Source of the DNA: Flavobacterium xanthum
GTDB lineage: Bacteria; Bacteroidota; Bacteroidia; Flavobacteriales; Flavobacteriaceae
Direction: 5' to 3'
Assembly (NCBI RefSeq): GCF_900142695.1
Contig: NZ_FRBU01000019.1
Span: forward strand, 1-64,000
Length of the DNA: 64,000 nucleotides
Shown piece by piece: positions 26,433 to 35,574 of this stretch. Each line of letters begins with the position of its first letter. The first letter of the stretch is position 1. The notes under the pieces are model-generated. The model made no database searches and was not told the origin of the DNA. It worked only from the letters and a program-made list of their open reading frames with translations. The translations under genes were made by a program, and so were the position numbers.

Positions 26433-27494
26433 TTACAAATTCGCAACTAACCAGTCACCAACTTCGCTAGTTTTATAGGTTTTAGCATCTTTGGTGGCCA
26501 AATCCTCGGTTACAATTCCTTGTTCTAAGGATTTATTCACCACTGCTCTAATAGCTTCTGCTTCTTCTTTTAAACCAAATGCATCTTCAAACATCATCGC
26601 TGCAGATAAAACAGTCGCTAACGGATTCGCAATATTCAATCCAGTTGCTTGCGGATAGGAGCCGTGAATGGGTTCGTATAATGAAGTATGTTCTCCCACA
26701 GATGCGGATGGCATCAGTCCCATCGATCCTGAAATTACGGATGCTTCATCCGTTAAAATATCTCCAAAAAGGTTTTCAGTAATCAATACATCATAGGAAT
26801 TAGGCCATTGCACTAATCGCATGGCGACTGCATCTACAAATTCATAGCTCACAGTTACTTCTGGATAGTCTTTTTCCATTGCTTGCACTGTTTCTCTCCA
26901 TAAACGGGATGTTTCTAAAACATTTGCTTTGTCAACACAGCAGAGTTTTTTAGTTCGGGTCATAGCTAATTCAAAACCTTTTTTGGCTAAGCGTTGTACC
27001 TCAACTCTTGTATAAGTACACGTGTCGTATGCGGTTTCGCCTCCATCTAGTCTTCCTTTTTCTCCAAAATAAATCCCACCAGTTAATTCTCTTAGGAAAA
27101 CCAAGTCCGTTCCTTCGATGCGTTCTCTTTTTAGAGGGGAATTGTCAATTAGCGAAGGAAATGTAAAAGTAGGACGTACATTAGCAAATAAGCCCAATTT
27201 TTTTCTCATTAATAACAGTCCTTGTTCGGGACGAACAGGAGCACTTGGGTCATTATCGAATTTTGGATGTCCAACAGCTCCGAACAAAACCGCATCTGCT
27301 TTCATACAAATTTCATGCGTTTCGTCTGGGTAAGGAACTCCAACGGCATCAATGGCACAAGCACCTGTAAGTGCTGGTGTCCAAATAATTTCGTGATTGA
27401 ATTTTTTTGCAATAGCATCGGAAACTTTTACGGCCTCATTGATTACTTCGGGTCCAATTCCGTCCCCAGCTAAAAGTGCGATTGTATATTTCAT
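26433..27494 (-). CDS. leuB: 3-isopropylmalate dehydrogenase
   Basis: Predicted 353-residue NAD-dependent dehydrogenase that oxidises 3-isopropylmalate to the precursor of 2-ketoisocaproate, in leucine synthesis. Motifs are AGDGIGPEVI (9-18), the substrate Arg region FANVRPTF, LRELTGGIYFGEKG, and NLFGDILTDEASVISGSMGL. Length and order are normal. It is the last gene of the operon leuC-leuD-leuA-leuB, 75 bases after leuA. Confidence 0.96.
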   Translation of the reverse strand: MKYTIALLAGDGIGPEVINEAVKVSDAIAKKFNHEIIWTPALTGACAIDAVGVPYPDETHEICMKADAVLFGAVGHPKFDNDPSAPVRPEQGLLLMRKKLGLFANVRPTFTFPSLIDNSPLKRERIEGTDLVFLRELTGGIYFGEKGRLDGGETAYDTCTYTRVEVQRLAKKGFELAMTRTKKLCCVDKANVLETSRLWRETVQAMEKDYPEVTVSYEFVDAVAMRLVQWPNSYDVLITENLFGDILTDEASVISGSMGLMPSASVGEHTSLYEPIHGSYPQATGLNIANPLATVLSAAMMFEDAFGLKEEAEAIRAVVNKSLEQGIVTEDLATKDAKTYKTSEVGDWLVANL

Positions 27495-27569
27495 GTCTTA
27501 AAGTTTGATATTTCTGTTCTCAGCCACTTTCGAAGGAAAGAAAGCTGAGATCTAGTAGAAATGTTTTTT

Positions 27570-29144
27570 TTAGTGTTTCAGTTCTTTTTCAGGTTCGTCT
27601 CTCTGTCCTTCGAGTACGGTTGGGGAGGGGATGACATTCAACATTTTTTGCGTAGCTATAATTGCTGCCACCGTTTGATCTGAATCTAATCCTCTTGTTT
27701 TAAATTCTTTTCCGTTGTTGATCCAGGTAATTATGGTTTCACATAATGCATCTGAACTACTTCCCGGTGGGATTCGTACTGCATAATCAATCAATTTAGG
27801 TAGTTCTAAATTTTTGCTTTTGTAAATTTTTGCTAATGCATTCATAAAAGCGTCAAATTGTCCGTCCCCTTGTGCATGCTCTTCAATAACTTCTCCGTCT
27901 ATTTTTAAAGAAAGCGTGGTGGATGGGCGCATTCCTTTAGCATGGGATAAAATATACGATTCCACTACTATTTTCTCTTCATAGGTCTGGCTGTCTAAAA
28001 CATCTGATATGATATAGGGTAAATCTTCCTTTGTGACCGTTTCTTTTTTGTCGCCTAATTCGATAATTCTTTGGGTAACTAATTTTAGGTCTTCTTGATT
28101 CAATTGTAATCCCAATTCTTGCAGATTTTTCTCAATATTAGCTTTTCCCGATGTTTTTCCAAGTGCGTATTTTCGTTTTCTCCCAAAGCGCTCTGGCAGT
28201 AAATCATTAAAATATAAGTTGTTTTTATTGTCACCATCAGCATGAATTCCAGCTGTTTGTGTAAAGACATTATCGCCAACTATAGGTTTGTTAGCAGGAA
28301 TTCTGTAGCCTGTAAAAGTTTCAACCAACTTACTGACAGAGTATAAGGAAGATTCTTTTACGCTGATTTCTATTTCTGGTAAAAAGTCATTGATGACAGC
28401 AACTGTGCTTTCTAGAGGGGCGTTTCCAGCACGTTCTCCCATTCCATTTACAGTGACATGAAGCCCCTGAATCCCTGCTTTTACTGCTTCCATCACGTTA
28501 GCAATACTCAAATCATAGTCGTTGTGTGCGTGAAAATCAAAATGGGTATTTGGGTATCTCTTTATAATTTTCGAAATAAACGCAAACGTTTCAGATGGAA
28601 TTAAAACGCCTAATGTATCAGGTAATAAGATTCTTTTAACGGGTTGTTTTGTTAAAAAATCTAGATATTGAAAGACATATTCGGGTGAATCTCGCATGCC
28701 ATTGCTCCAATCTTCGAGATACACATTAGTTTCAATATGGTGAGCTGCGGCCAAAGCTATCGTTTGGGCGATTTCAGAAAAATGTTGTTCTGGTGTCTTT
28801 TTTAATTGATGTGTTAGGTGATTTAGGGAGCCTTTAGTCAATAAGTTTTGAACTTTAGCACCTGTTTTTTTCATCCATTCGATAGAAAGCCCGCCGTCTA
28901 CAAAGGTCAAAACCTCGATTCGGTCGTTGTATCCTTTGGCAGAAGCCCATGCCATAATCCCTTTGACTCCTTGAAATTCGCCTTCGCTAACTCGTGCAGA
29001 AGCGATTTCGATTCGATCAACATTTAATTCTTCCAGCAACAATTGTGCAATGGTTAGCTTTTCGGCAGCAGAAAAAGATACTCCAGAGGTTTGTTCCCCG
29101 TCACGGAGTGTCGTATCCATTATTTCAATCTTTCTTTTTTCCAT
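27570..29144 (-). CDS. 2-isopropylmalate synthase family protein (LeuA or citramalate synthase)
   Basis: Predicted 524-residue acyltransferase that condenses acetyl-CoA with a 2-keto acid. The catalytic barrel begins DTTLRDGEQTSGVSFSAAEK and holds the metal-ligand motif HFDFHAHNDYDLSIAN and NGMGERAGNAPLE; a C-terminal regulatory (LeuA allosteric) domain covers about 390-510. Position between leuD and leuB argues for 2-isopropylmalate synthase. However, the shape resembles the LeuA2/CimA branch, so citramalate synthase activity cannot be excluded. The gene is preceded by a 132-base gap containing a hairpin. Confidence 0.85.
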   Translation of the reverse strand: MEKRKIEIMDTTLRDGEQTSGVSFSAAEKLTIAQLLLEELNVDRIEIASARVSEGEFQGVKGIMAWASAKGYNDRIEVLTFVDGGLSIEWMKKTGAKVQNLLTKGSLNHLTHQLKKTPEQHFSEIAQTIALAAAHHIETNVYLEDWSNGMRDSPEYVFQYLDFLTKQPVKRILLPDTLGVLIPSETFAFISKIIKRYPNTHFDFHAHNDYDLSIANVMEAVKAGIQGLHVTVNGMGERAGNAPLESTVAVINDFLPEIEISVKESSLYSVSKLVETFTGYRIPANKPIVGDNVFTQTAGIHADGDNKNNLYFNDLLPERFGRKRKYALGKTSGKANIEKNLQELGLQLNQEDLKLVTQRIIELGDKKETVTKEDLPYIISDVLDSQTYEEKIVVESYILSHAKGMRPSTTLSLKIDGEVIEEHAQGDGQFDAFMNALAKIYKSKNLELPKLIDYAVRIPPGSSSDALCETIITWINNGKEFKTRGLDSDQTVAAIIATQKMLNVIPSPTVLEGQRDEPEKELKH

Positions 29145-29220
29145 TTCTAATTTTGAGGCTATTACAATCTTTTTTCTGTCGATTTTAAACCGTACAATTA
29201 TATTTTATAAAACAATTAAA

Positions 29221-29263
29221 GGAGTTGCCGCAGCCAGCACTATTTTCAAACGATAGCAACTCC
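29221..29263 (-). promoter_or_regulatory. Hairpin between leuD and leuA
   Basis: GGAGTTGC (29221-29228) is complementary to GCAACTCC (29256-29263), with a 27-base loop. In the leucine transcript it would form an intercistronic stem followed by a weak U tract (UUUAAUUGUUUU). It may reduce readthrough or protect the upstream mRNA. On the plus strand the T tract is better, but no plus-strand gene precedes it. Confidence 0.45.
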
Positions 29264-29276
29264 CTTTTTAGTTTTT

Positions 29277-29873
29277 TTAGTACGGAAGTTCATTTGCAAA
29301 TGTGATCACTTCCTCTTTTATGTTTTGTAAATAGTCAATATCATCAAATCCATTGATCATATTATCTTTTTTGTATCCTGAAATGTCAAAAGATTCTTTT
29401 TCTCCAGTTGCTTTAAGTGTGATTGTTTGCTCGGGAAGGTTGACTTCTATTTCCGTTTTTGGATCTGCTGCTATCGCTTTGAAAATTTTATCGGCAAATG
29501 CAGCGCTTACTTGAACTGGAAGTACGCCCACATTTAAGCAATTATTTCTAAAAATGTCAGCAAAAAAACTAGAAACTACACAACGGAAGCCATAGTCGTA
29601 AACTGCCCAAGCAGCATGTTCTCTGGAAGATCCAGATCCAAAGTTTCTTCCGCCCACAAGTATTTGTCCGCTATAAGTAGAATCGTTTAAAACAAAATCT
29701 AATTTTGGTGAATCATCATTATTATATCTCCAATCGCGGAAAAGGTTGTCACCAAAACCAACGCGTTCTGTTGCTTTTAGAAAACGTGCGGGAATAATTT
29801 GATCGGTATCTACATTTTCTATAGAAAGCGGTACTGCTGTGCTGGTAAGAGTCGTAAATTTATCGTAAGCCAT
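29277..29873 (-). CDS. leuD: 3-isopropylmalate dehydratase small subunit
   Basis: Predicted 198-residue swivel-domain subunit that completes the LeuCD isomerase. Motifs are NVDTDQIIPARFLK and GRNFGSGSSREHAAWAVYDY. I chose the ATG at 29873 because MAYDKFTTLTSTAVPL is a normal start; the frame runs 24 codons further, but that stretch is low-complexity repeat sequence in the gap after leuC. It is the second gene of the operon. Confidence 0.95.
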   Translation of the reverse strand: MAYDKFTTLTSTAVPLSIENVDTDQIIPARFLKATERVGFGDNLFRDWRYNNDDSPKLDFVLNDSTYSGQILVGGRNFGSGSSREHAAWAVYDYGFRCVVSSFFADIFRNNCLNVGVLPVQVSAAFADKIFKAIAADPKTEIEVNLPEQTITLKATGEKESFDISGYKKDNMINGFDDIDYLQNIKEEVITFANELPY

Positions 29874-29897
29874 TGTAATTTTTGATTTTTGATTTTT

Positions 29898-30022
29898 GAT
29901 TAACGATTTTTGATTTTCATTGAAAAAATAAATCTTGGTCGCCACTATTTTTATATATCTATTAAAAAGCGAGGTTGAAAGTGGAGTAGATTTTCGATAT
30001 TTGAAATCAAAAATCGTTAATC
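29898..30022. repeat. Inverted repeat in the leuC-leuD gap
   Basis: GATTAACGATTTTTGATTTT (29898-29917) is nearly the exact reverse complement of 30003-30022, the arms differing by one T. They enclose about 85 bases, and the outer left flank repeats TTTTTGA several times. The 11-base core GATTAACGATT recurs at 23863-23873 upstream of trmN6. Confidence 0.55.
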
Positions 30023-30038
30023 TACATGCAACAATCTT

Positions 30039-31433
30039 TTACAACAACTCTCGTGGATCCGTCAATATTCCCGTCACTGCCGCTGCCGCTGCCATAAATG
30101 GACTAGCTAATAACGTTCTGGAACCAGGTCCTTGACGTCCTTCAAAATTCCTGTTGGAAGTACTAACTGCGTATTTTCCAGCTGGCACTTTATCGTCGTT
30201 CATCGCTAGACAGGCAGAGCAACCTGGTTGACGCAATACAAAACCTGACTCAGTCAATATATCAAGAATTCCTTCTTCTTTTATTTGTGCTTCGACTACA
30301 TGTGATCCTGGAACGAGCCACGCTGTAACATTAGCGGCTTTTTGGCGGCCTTTTACAATCGAAGCAAAAGCTCTAAAGTCTTCAATACGACCGTTAGTAC
30401 AACTCCCTAAAAAGACGTAATCAATTTGTTTGCCTATCATGGCTTCTCCTTGTTGGAATCCCATGTACCCTAAAGATTTGGCATAGGTTTCTGCTCCTTC
30501 AACAACATCTTTAGCATTTGGAATACTTTTAGAAATTCCCAAGCCCATTCCTGGATTAGTTCCGTACGTAATCATTGGTTCAATATCTGAAGCTTCAAAG
30601 TTGATTTCTTCATCAAATTTAGCATCCACATCTGTTTTTAAGGTTTTCCAATAGGCTACTGCGCTATCCCAAGCATCACCTTTTGGAGCATATAAACGTC
30701 CTTCTAAGTAGTCAAAAGTTGTTTGATCTGGAGCAATCATTCCTCCACGAGCTCCCATTTCGATGCTTAAATTACAAACGGTCATACGGCCTTCCATGGT
30801 CATGTCTTCAAAAACTTTTCCTGCGTATTCTACAAAATAACCAGTAGCACCTGAAGTGGATAGTTTTGAGATGATATAAAGCGCAACATCTTTTGGCGTA
30901 ACTCCTAACTGAAGATCACCAGCGACATTAACGCGCATTTTTTTAGGCTTGGGTTGCATGATGCATTGGGTAGAAAGTACCATTTCTACCTCAGAAGTAC
31001 CGATTCCGAAAGCAATAGCGCCAAAGGCACCGTGAGTCGAGGTATGTGAATCGCCACAAACGATGGTTGCGCCTGGTAATGTAATTCCGTTTTCAGGGCC
31101 CACGACGTGAACGATTCCATTTTTTGAGTTTCCTAATCCCCAGTGGCTAATCCCGTATTCTTTGGAGTTTTCTTCTAAAGCTTTTAGTTGGTTAGCAGAT
31201 AATGGGTCTTCAACGGGTAAATGTTGGTTTATGGTTGGGGTATTATGATCGGCAGTGGCAAAAGTACGCTCTGGATATAAAACCGAGATTCCTCTTTCTT
31301 TTAAACCTAAAAAAGCAACAGGGCTTGTAACTTCATGAATAAAATGACGGTCAATAAAGAACACATCTGGTCCATCTTCAATTTTACGCACCACGTGCGA
31401 ATCCCATACTTTGTCAAATAATGTAGTACTCAT
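30039..31433 (-). CDS. leuC: 3-isopropylmalate dehydratase large subunit
   Basis: Predicted 464-residue aconitase-family subunit carrying the [4Fe-4S] cluster; with LeuD it interconverts 2- and 3-isopropylmalate. Cluster cysteines lie in [10 protein letters not shown] and in GCSACLAMN; other signatures are [13 protein letters not shown] and [20 protein letters not shown]. Length is normal. It is the first gene of the leucine operon, with a well-formed promoter about 70 bases upstream. Confidence 0.96.
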   Translation of the reverse strand: MSTTLFDKVWDSHVVRKIEDGPDVFFIDRHFIHEVTSPVAFLGLKERGISVLYPERTFATADHNTPTINQHLPVEDPLSANQLKALEENSKEYGISHWGLGNSKNGIVHVVGPENGITLPGATIVCGDSHTSTHGAFGAIAFGIGTSEVEMVLSTQCIMQPKPKKMRVNVAGDLQLGVTPKDVALYIISKLSTSGATGYFVEYAGKVFEDMTMEGRMTVCNLSIEMGARGGMIAPDQTTFDYLEGRLYAPKGDAWDSAVAYWKTLKTDVDAKFDEEINFEASDIEPMITYGTNPGMGLGISKSIPNAKDVVEGAETYAKSLGYMGFQQGEAMIGKQIDYVFLGSCTNGRIEDFRAFASIVKGRQKAANVTAWLVPGSHVVEAQIKEEGILDILTESGFVLRQPGCSACLAMNDDKVPAGKYAVSTSNRNFEGRQGPGSRTLLASPFMAAAAAVTGILTDPRELL

Positions 31434-31463
31434 TGTAATATTTTTTTAAGTGTATTTCTTCTT

Positions 31464-31493
31464 TTACAACTCATATAACTGTAGTAGTTGTAA
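31464..31493 (-). promoter_or_regulatory. Hairpin or operator in the leuC leader
   Basis: TTACAACT (31464-31471) and AGTTGTAA (31486-31493) form a perfect 8-base inverted repeat with a 14-base spacer. It lies in the predicted 5' leader of leuC, just downstream of the promoter. It could be a repressor site or an RNA hairpin. I found no leucine-rich leader peptide. Confidence 0.4.
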
Positions 31494-31502
31494 CGGTCAA
31501 AG

Positions 31503-31532
31503 CAAATTTAATAAAAGTAATAAAGGCGTCAA
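31503..31532 (-). promoter_or_regulatory. Promoter of the leucine operon
   Basis: On the minus strand a TTG (31530-31532) is followed after 19 bases by TAAATTTG (31503-31510). This fits the Bacteroidota pattern TTG-N19-TAnnTTTG. Transcription would start near 31497. Confidence 0.65.
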
Positions 31533-31836
31533 TTTGGATTACTCATTATATACGATGCCCAAACTGTTTTTATTGCGTGCTATAGTTGCGTTTCAATAAT
31601 TATCTTTTTGTGTTCCTTTTGTGTTTTTATTTTGTTCCATGGTAAATGGGCTTAAATTGTTTTTTGCTATTGTTTTAACAAATTATTGATCTGTCTTATT
31701 TTGGCCTTTTTTATTCGTTATTATTGATGATGTTACACTAAAAGAGGATTTAAATGATTATTATTTAGTGATTGTTTATAATTAGTTTTTTTTAAGGAAT
31801 GCCGTCAATTATATTTCATTAAAAAAAAACAATTTT

Positions 31837-31869
31837 TTTCATTAAAAAAACAGTTTTTTTTTAATGAAA
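31837..31869. repeat. A/T-rich palindrome with an extra half-copy
   Basis: TTTCATTAAAAAAA (31837-31850) pairs with TTTTTTTTTAATGAAA (31854-31869) around a 3-base loop. A further copy of the left arm lies 23 bases upstream, at about 31814-31828. Confidence 0.6.
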
Positions 31870-32026
31870 TACTACGACATCCAATAAACTATTTTCTCTC
31901 GCTTTCAGAACTTTTCAAGAGTCACATAGAGATTGTGAATGCACAAGAATATATTGAAATTACCAGTATGTTTTTAAGTTTAAATCTAAATGGTGATCTC
32001 TATATGAATTTAAATAGCATTTTAAT

Positions 32027-32074
32027 CACTCACATTTAAAACCACGTAATTCTACGTGGTTTTAAATGTGAGTG
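32027..32074. repeat. Perfect 22-base inverted repeat with a 4-base loop
   Basis: Bases 32027-32048 are the exact reverse complement of 32053-32074, with loop ATTC. The inner part reads ACCACGTA/TACGTGGT. No T tract follows on either strand and no gene ends nearby, so it does not look like a normal terminator. It is a candidate palindromic repeat unit, RNA hairpin or protein-binding site. Confidence 0.8.
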
Positions 32075-32323
32075 AAGTATTAACTTCGCAATGATCATAT
32101 TAGGAGTAAGTTAGTAATACCTATTATATTCAATTGTTGTTAATGTCCTGTTTTTAATAAGCGTTTTACTATTTAAATAATTAACATTTAGGAACAGCAT
32201 TTCAAGCAGCTTGTTTATAAAATATGCGGCGGTAAAATGGGTAACTCTATTGTGCCATACATCTGTTAACTCACAAGCTTTGTTAAAAAAAATGAACAGA
32301 ATTAAATAATTAAAAACATAAAA

Positions 32324-32833
32324 ATGAGAGAAATTTTAACAATTTTATTGTGCTTTTTTTTAGTCCAAATGCATGCTCAAAGTGCATCAAATAAGCTGTT
32401 GCTTAGATCTACTACTGGAGTTTCGGGTTCTTCTAACCAAGTAAGTCTAGGCAATCAAAATTACGTTATTCAGCAAAGTGTTGGACAAGCAAGCGTTATA
32501 GGTACGTTCGCCAATGGAAGTTTGATATTTCGCCAAGGTTTTATACAACCTAATGTTCTTACAAAGATAGTGGATAAGAAAACACTTTTAAGTCTTGAAG
32601 CCATTGTTTACCCGAACCCTTTTATGGAAAGCATCAACATAGTATTTAGCGAGGAAATTACAGATAAAATTTCAGTCGAAATTTATGATATGCTTGGAAG
32701 GTTAGTTTTCGCCAAGATATATTCGCCAAGTCAAAATGTTTACGTGATGTTAGGAAGTTCTCCAGTCGCTAATTATATACTAAAGGTGATTGCGAACAAA
32801 AAACAATTAGTAAAAAAAATACTTAAAAATTAA
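32324..32833 (+). CDS. Small secreted protein with T9SS type A sorting domain
   Basis: Predicted 169-residue exported protein. A signal peptide covers about residues 1-18 (ending MHAQ). The middle has the Bacteroidota pattern QQSVGQASVIGTF followed by RQGFIQP. The C-terminal 80 residues are a type A sorting domain (VYPNPFMESINI, SVEIYDMLGRLVF, and a basic end KKILKN), which directs passage through the outer membrane and cell-surface attachment. There is almost no cargo besides these modules. It is the first gene of a five-gene operon of secreted and surface proteins. Confidence 0.85.
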   Translation: MREILTILLCFFLVQMHAQSASNKLLLRSTTGVSGSSNQVSLGNQNYVIQQSVGQASVIGTFANGSLIFRQGFIQPNVLTKIVDKKTLLSLEAIVYPNPFMESINIVFSEEITDKISVEIYDMLGRLVFAKIYSPSQNVYVMLGSSPVANYILKVIANKKQLVKKILKN

Positions 32834-32884
32834 ATAAAAAATGAAGCACGAAACTCGCAGACAAGCTAATACTAAATCAAAAAA

Positions 32885-33520
32885 ATGAAAAAAAATACTT
32901 TATTATTCCTGTTAATGATTGCAAGTACGTTTGCAACAGCACAACAACTTTACCTTGAAACAGGGAAAACGATGTCGTCTTTTGATTACACTAATTCTCA
33001 AAATGAGAAACTGGGTAATCTTCAGCAAACAGCTCATACTTTTATGGAAATTGGATACCGAGATAGAGTGATATCTAATCAGCAGCAGTTAAAGGGTTCT
33101 TTAGGAATACGATATGCCGGATACGGCGCTATTGGTAGTGATAATGAAGTCGGTAATTTTATGGAATGGAATGTTAACTATTTAGAGCTTAGTGTTGGGC
33201 TTGATCAACAACTTTTTAAAATTAAGAAAGCTTCAGTTTACTTGAAGGGATCAGCTTCGTATGGTTTTTTAGTTCAGGGAACCCAGACGATCAATAATAG
33301 GGTTATTAATTTGAAAAAGATTGAGGAATTTGATAAACCCATATTAAATTTTAGAGTAGGAACAGGTTTCTCACATCCTATTTCAGAAAATCTATCCTTT
33401 TATGTTCAATATATGTATGGGAAAAGCGTGGTTTGGGTTGCAAAACCAGAGAAATTGAGAATAGGAAGTAACAATGTAAGTTTTGGGTTATTGGTTAACC
33501 TATCTAATAAAACAAGATAA
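32885..33520 (+). CDS. Outer-membrane beta-barrel protein
   Basis: Predicted 211-residue protein with a signal peptide (ending ATAQQ) and alternating beta-strand sequence, for instance GSLGIRYAGYGAIG, ASVYLKGSASYGFLVQ and NLSFYVQYMYGKSVVWV, ending in a strand with NVSFGLLVNLS. This pattern fits an 8- to 10-strand outer-membrane barrel of about 190 residues. The function is unknown. It starts 51 bases after the T9SS-substrate gene and ends 7 bases before the first fibre-like gene, so it may help assemble or anchor those proteins. Confidence 0.7.
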   Translation: MKKNTLLFLLMIASTFATAQQLYLETGKTMSSFDYTNSQNEKLGNLQQTAHTFMEIGYRDRVISNQQQLKGSLGIRYAGYGAIGSDNEVGNFMEWNVNYLELSVGLDQQLFKIKKASVYLKGSASYGFLVQGTQTINNRVINLKKIEEFDKPILNFRVGTGFSHPISENLSFYVQYMYGKSVVWVAKPEKLRIGSNNVSFGLLVNLSNKTR

Positions 33521-33527
33521 TAATATT

Positions 33528-35564
33528 ATGAAAAAATTATTCGTATTTGCTTTCATCTTGTTTGCAAGCATCAAACTTACAGCTCAAACAGATGGAATTA
33601 GCTATCAAGCCCTAATATTAAACCCTAAAAATCAAGAAATTCCAGGACAAGATGTTAGTGGGAATATCTTTCCAAATAAAAAACTGGAAATTCGGTTTAC
33701 AATCATCAATGCAGCAGGCGTAGTTGAATATACGGAAGTGCAATCCACAATGACTGATTCTTATGGTATGATTAACCTCGTGATTGGACAAGGTGCTCCT
33801 TCCTATGGCGTTTTCACAAAGATTATGTGGGACGGAACCAAGAAGGATTTAAAAGTAGAGATCAATTTGAATGGCAGCTACACAGATTTGAGCAATCAAG
33901 CGCTTTTGTTTACTCCATACGCTTATCATAGGGATATTATGGCGACGGGTGATTTATTAGTGGCAGGAAAAGTAGGGTTTTCTGGAGATTTGATTGTCGA
34001 GGGAACTACTGATTTAAATAAATCCTTAACCGTGAAAAACGGTTCAGCAACTCAACTTACAGGATCCTTGGATGTTGATGGAGCAGTTGCTATGAATAAT
34101 GCGGTAACAGTAGGAGGTGCAACTTCCTTAAAAAGTACATTGACAGTTGACGGTGCTATGCAAGTCAATAATTCATTTACTGTAACGGGTCCCGCGGTAT
34201 TTAATGACCTTGGCGTTAGAACTTTGAATGTAAAAAGTGATAATTCCGCTTTTGTCGCCACCTTCGAAAACCAAAATGGAGGGAACGGAGATGGTTTGTT
34301 AATAAAACTAGGAAGAACTCATGGGGCTTGGAATGGCAGCAGTTATTTGAATATTGAGAACCCTTTAGTTAACGCTTTTGATGGCCAAATAAACACAGTT
34401 AAAGGCTGGTTGAATGGGGGGTCATTTTCACCTATCCAACTTCTTAATTTAATGCCCGCAACATTTATAGCAGGAGCCATGGCACAAATAACAAATAGCA
34501 TTACAAGTTCAATAAATGATGGATTAAATTTACCTATTGGTTTTGATGCTGTTGTAGTCCCTAAAACACTAATTCTTCCGGAAGTAGAAATTTTTCCAGG
34601 AATAACTATGCCTCCTGGTATTCCAGACATTCCGAAAGTTAGGACTCCAAAAGTGGAACTTCCCTCGTTTGAGATACTTCCTGCGATTCCTAATCTAATT
34701 CCAAGAATCCCGAATATTCCAACTGATGGATTACCCAATTTGTCAATCCCAGAAATACCGTCACAGGTAGTAACTAACTCATTAACTAAAGAAAATCAAT
34801 ATGTTACCTTTCAAGATAAAGAGGGAAGGACAACAGGGACCATCAGAGCACAGTCTACAAAAGATTTCAGAGACAACACTATATTAGATAATGTTTATGT
34901 GTTAAATGTCGTTGCCAGCTTTACTGGAATTGATTTGTTAGGTGGTATTGCATCAGGTTCTGCGCAAATCTCAAATTTGACGGATAGATTCAATAAGTTA
35001 GGAGTAGAATATTCTTCAGGTAACGGAGATTATGCAGAGTGGTTAGAGCGTATAGATCAAAATGAATACTTATCAGCAGGTGATATTGTTGCTGTAAAAG
35101 GAGGAAAGATTACAAGGGATTTAAGCAATGCCGAACAAATAATGGCAGTATCTCATCATCCTATTATATTAGGAAATACTCCCGAAAAGGGAAAATCATT
35201 TATGGGTAATGATATTGCTTTTATGGGTCAGGTGCCCGTAAAAGTAATGGGGTCCGTACAATCTGGTGATTATATTGTAGCAAATTCTAAAATAAAAGGA
35301 TATGGAATTGCTATTCATCCAGATAAAATGAAGGCAGAAGATCATGTACTAGCTGTAGGACGTGCTTGGGATAACATGCCTAACGAAGGACCTAAAATGG
35401 TGAATACGGTTGTAGGCGTTCACAACGGAGACTGGGCTAAAATTATCACGAAAATTGAAGAGAAACAAAAATTATATGAAGATAAATTCGACAAGATAGA
35501 AGCTACTATGAAAATTCTGGATAAAAAAGCAGATAACTTATTATTAATAGACCAAAATAATTAA
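33528..35564 (+). CDS. Tail-fibre-like surface protein, first paralog
   Basis: Predicted 678-residue exported protein, complete. Signal peptide 1-20 (LTAQ); an N-terminal module ending LLFTPYAYHRD that resembles the Bacteroidota SYQA...VPYA module (about 22-130); a beta-repeat shaft of about 12-13 residues per repeat with V-D-G-A and N-N positions (about 140-235); a Pro/Ile-rich hinge (IPNLIPRIPNIPTDGLP, about 350-410); and a conserved end domain with GDYAEWLERID at 500-510, resembling chaperone/autocleavage domains of phage appendages. A coiled-coil-like tail closes it. The frame extends 15 codons upstream into the barrel gene; MKKLFVFAFILFASIK at 33528 gives a proper signal. No sorting domain is visible. 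Confidence 0.7.
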   Translation: MKKLFVFAFILFASIKLTAQTDGISYQALILNPKNQEIPGQDVSGNIFPNKKLEIRFTIINAAGVVEYTEVQSTMTDSYGMINLVIGQGAPSYGVFTKIMWDGTKKDLKVEINLNGSYTDLSNQALLFTPYAYHRDIMATGDLLVAGKVGFSGDLIVEGTTDLNKSLTVKNGSATQLTGSLDVDGAVAMNNAVTVGGATSLKSTLTVDGAMQVNNSFTVTGPAVFNDLGVRTLNVKSDNSAFVATFENQNGGNGDGLLIKLGRTHGAWNGSSYLNIENPLVNAFDGQINTVKGWLNGGSFSPIQLLNLMPATFIAGAMAQITNSITSSINDGLNLPIGFDAVVVPKTLILPEVEIFPGITMPPGIPDIPKVRTPKVELPSFEILPAIPNLIPRIPNIPTDGLPNLSIPEIPSQVVTNSLTKENQYVTFQDKEGRTTGTIRAQSTKDFRDNTILDNVYVLNVVASFTGIDLLGGIASGSAQISNLTDRFNKLGVEYSSGNGDYAEWLERIDQNEYLSAGDIVAVKGGKITRDLSNAEQIMAVSHHPIILGNTPEKGKSFMGNDIAFMGQVPVKVMGSVQSGDYIVANSKIKGYGIAIHPDKMKAEDHVLAVGRAWDNMPNEGPKMVNTVVGVHNGDWAKIITKIEEKQKLYEDKFDKIEATMKILDKKADNLLLIDQNN

Positions 35565-35574
35565 TGTGATCGGT

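Larger units (their letters stand above)
31434..32323. other. Long intergenic region between leuC and the surface-protein operon
   Basis: About 890 bases without a gene. It holds the leuC promoter and leader at the left, two strong palindromes (31837-31869 and 32027-32074), and no credible start or family-like frame. A 54-codon open stretch without an ATG near its beginning lies between the palindromes (about 31854-32040), but its product is not recognisable. Confidence 0.5.

Noticed and set aside
32027-32074. Rho-independent terminator
   Set aside because: The palindrome is very strong, but no T tract follows on either strand and no gene ends near it.
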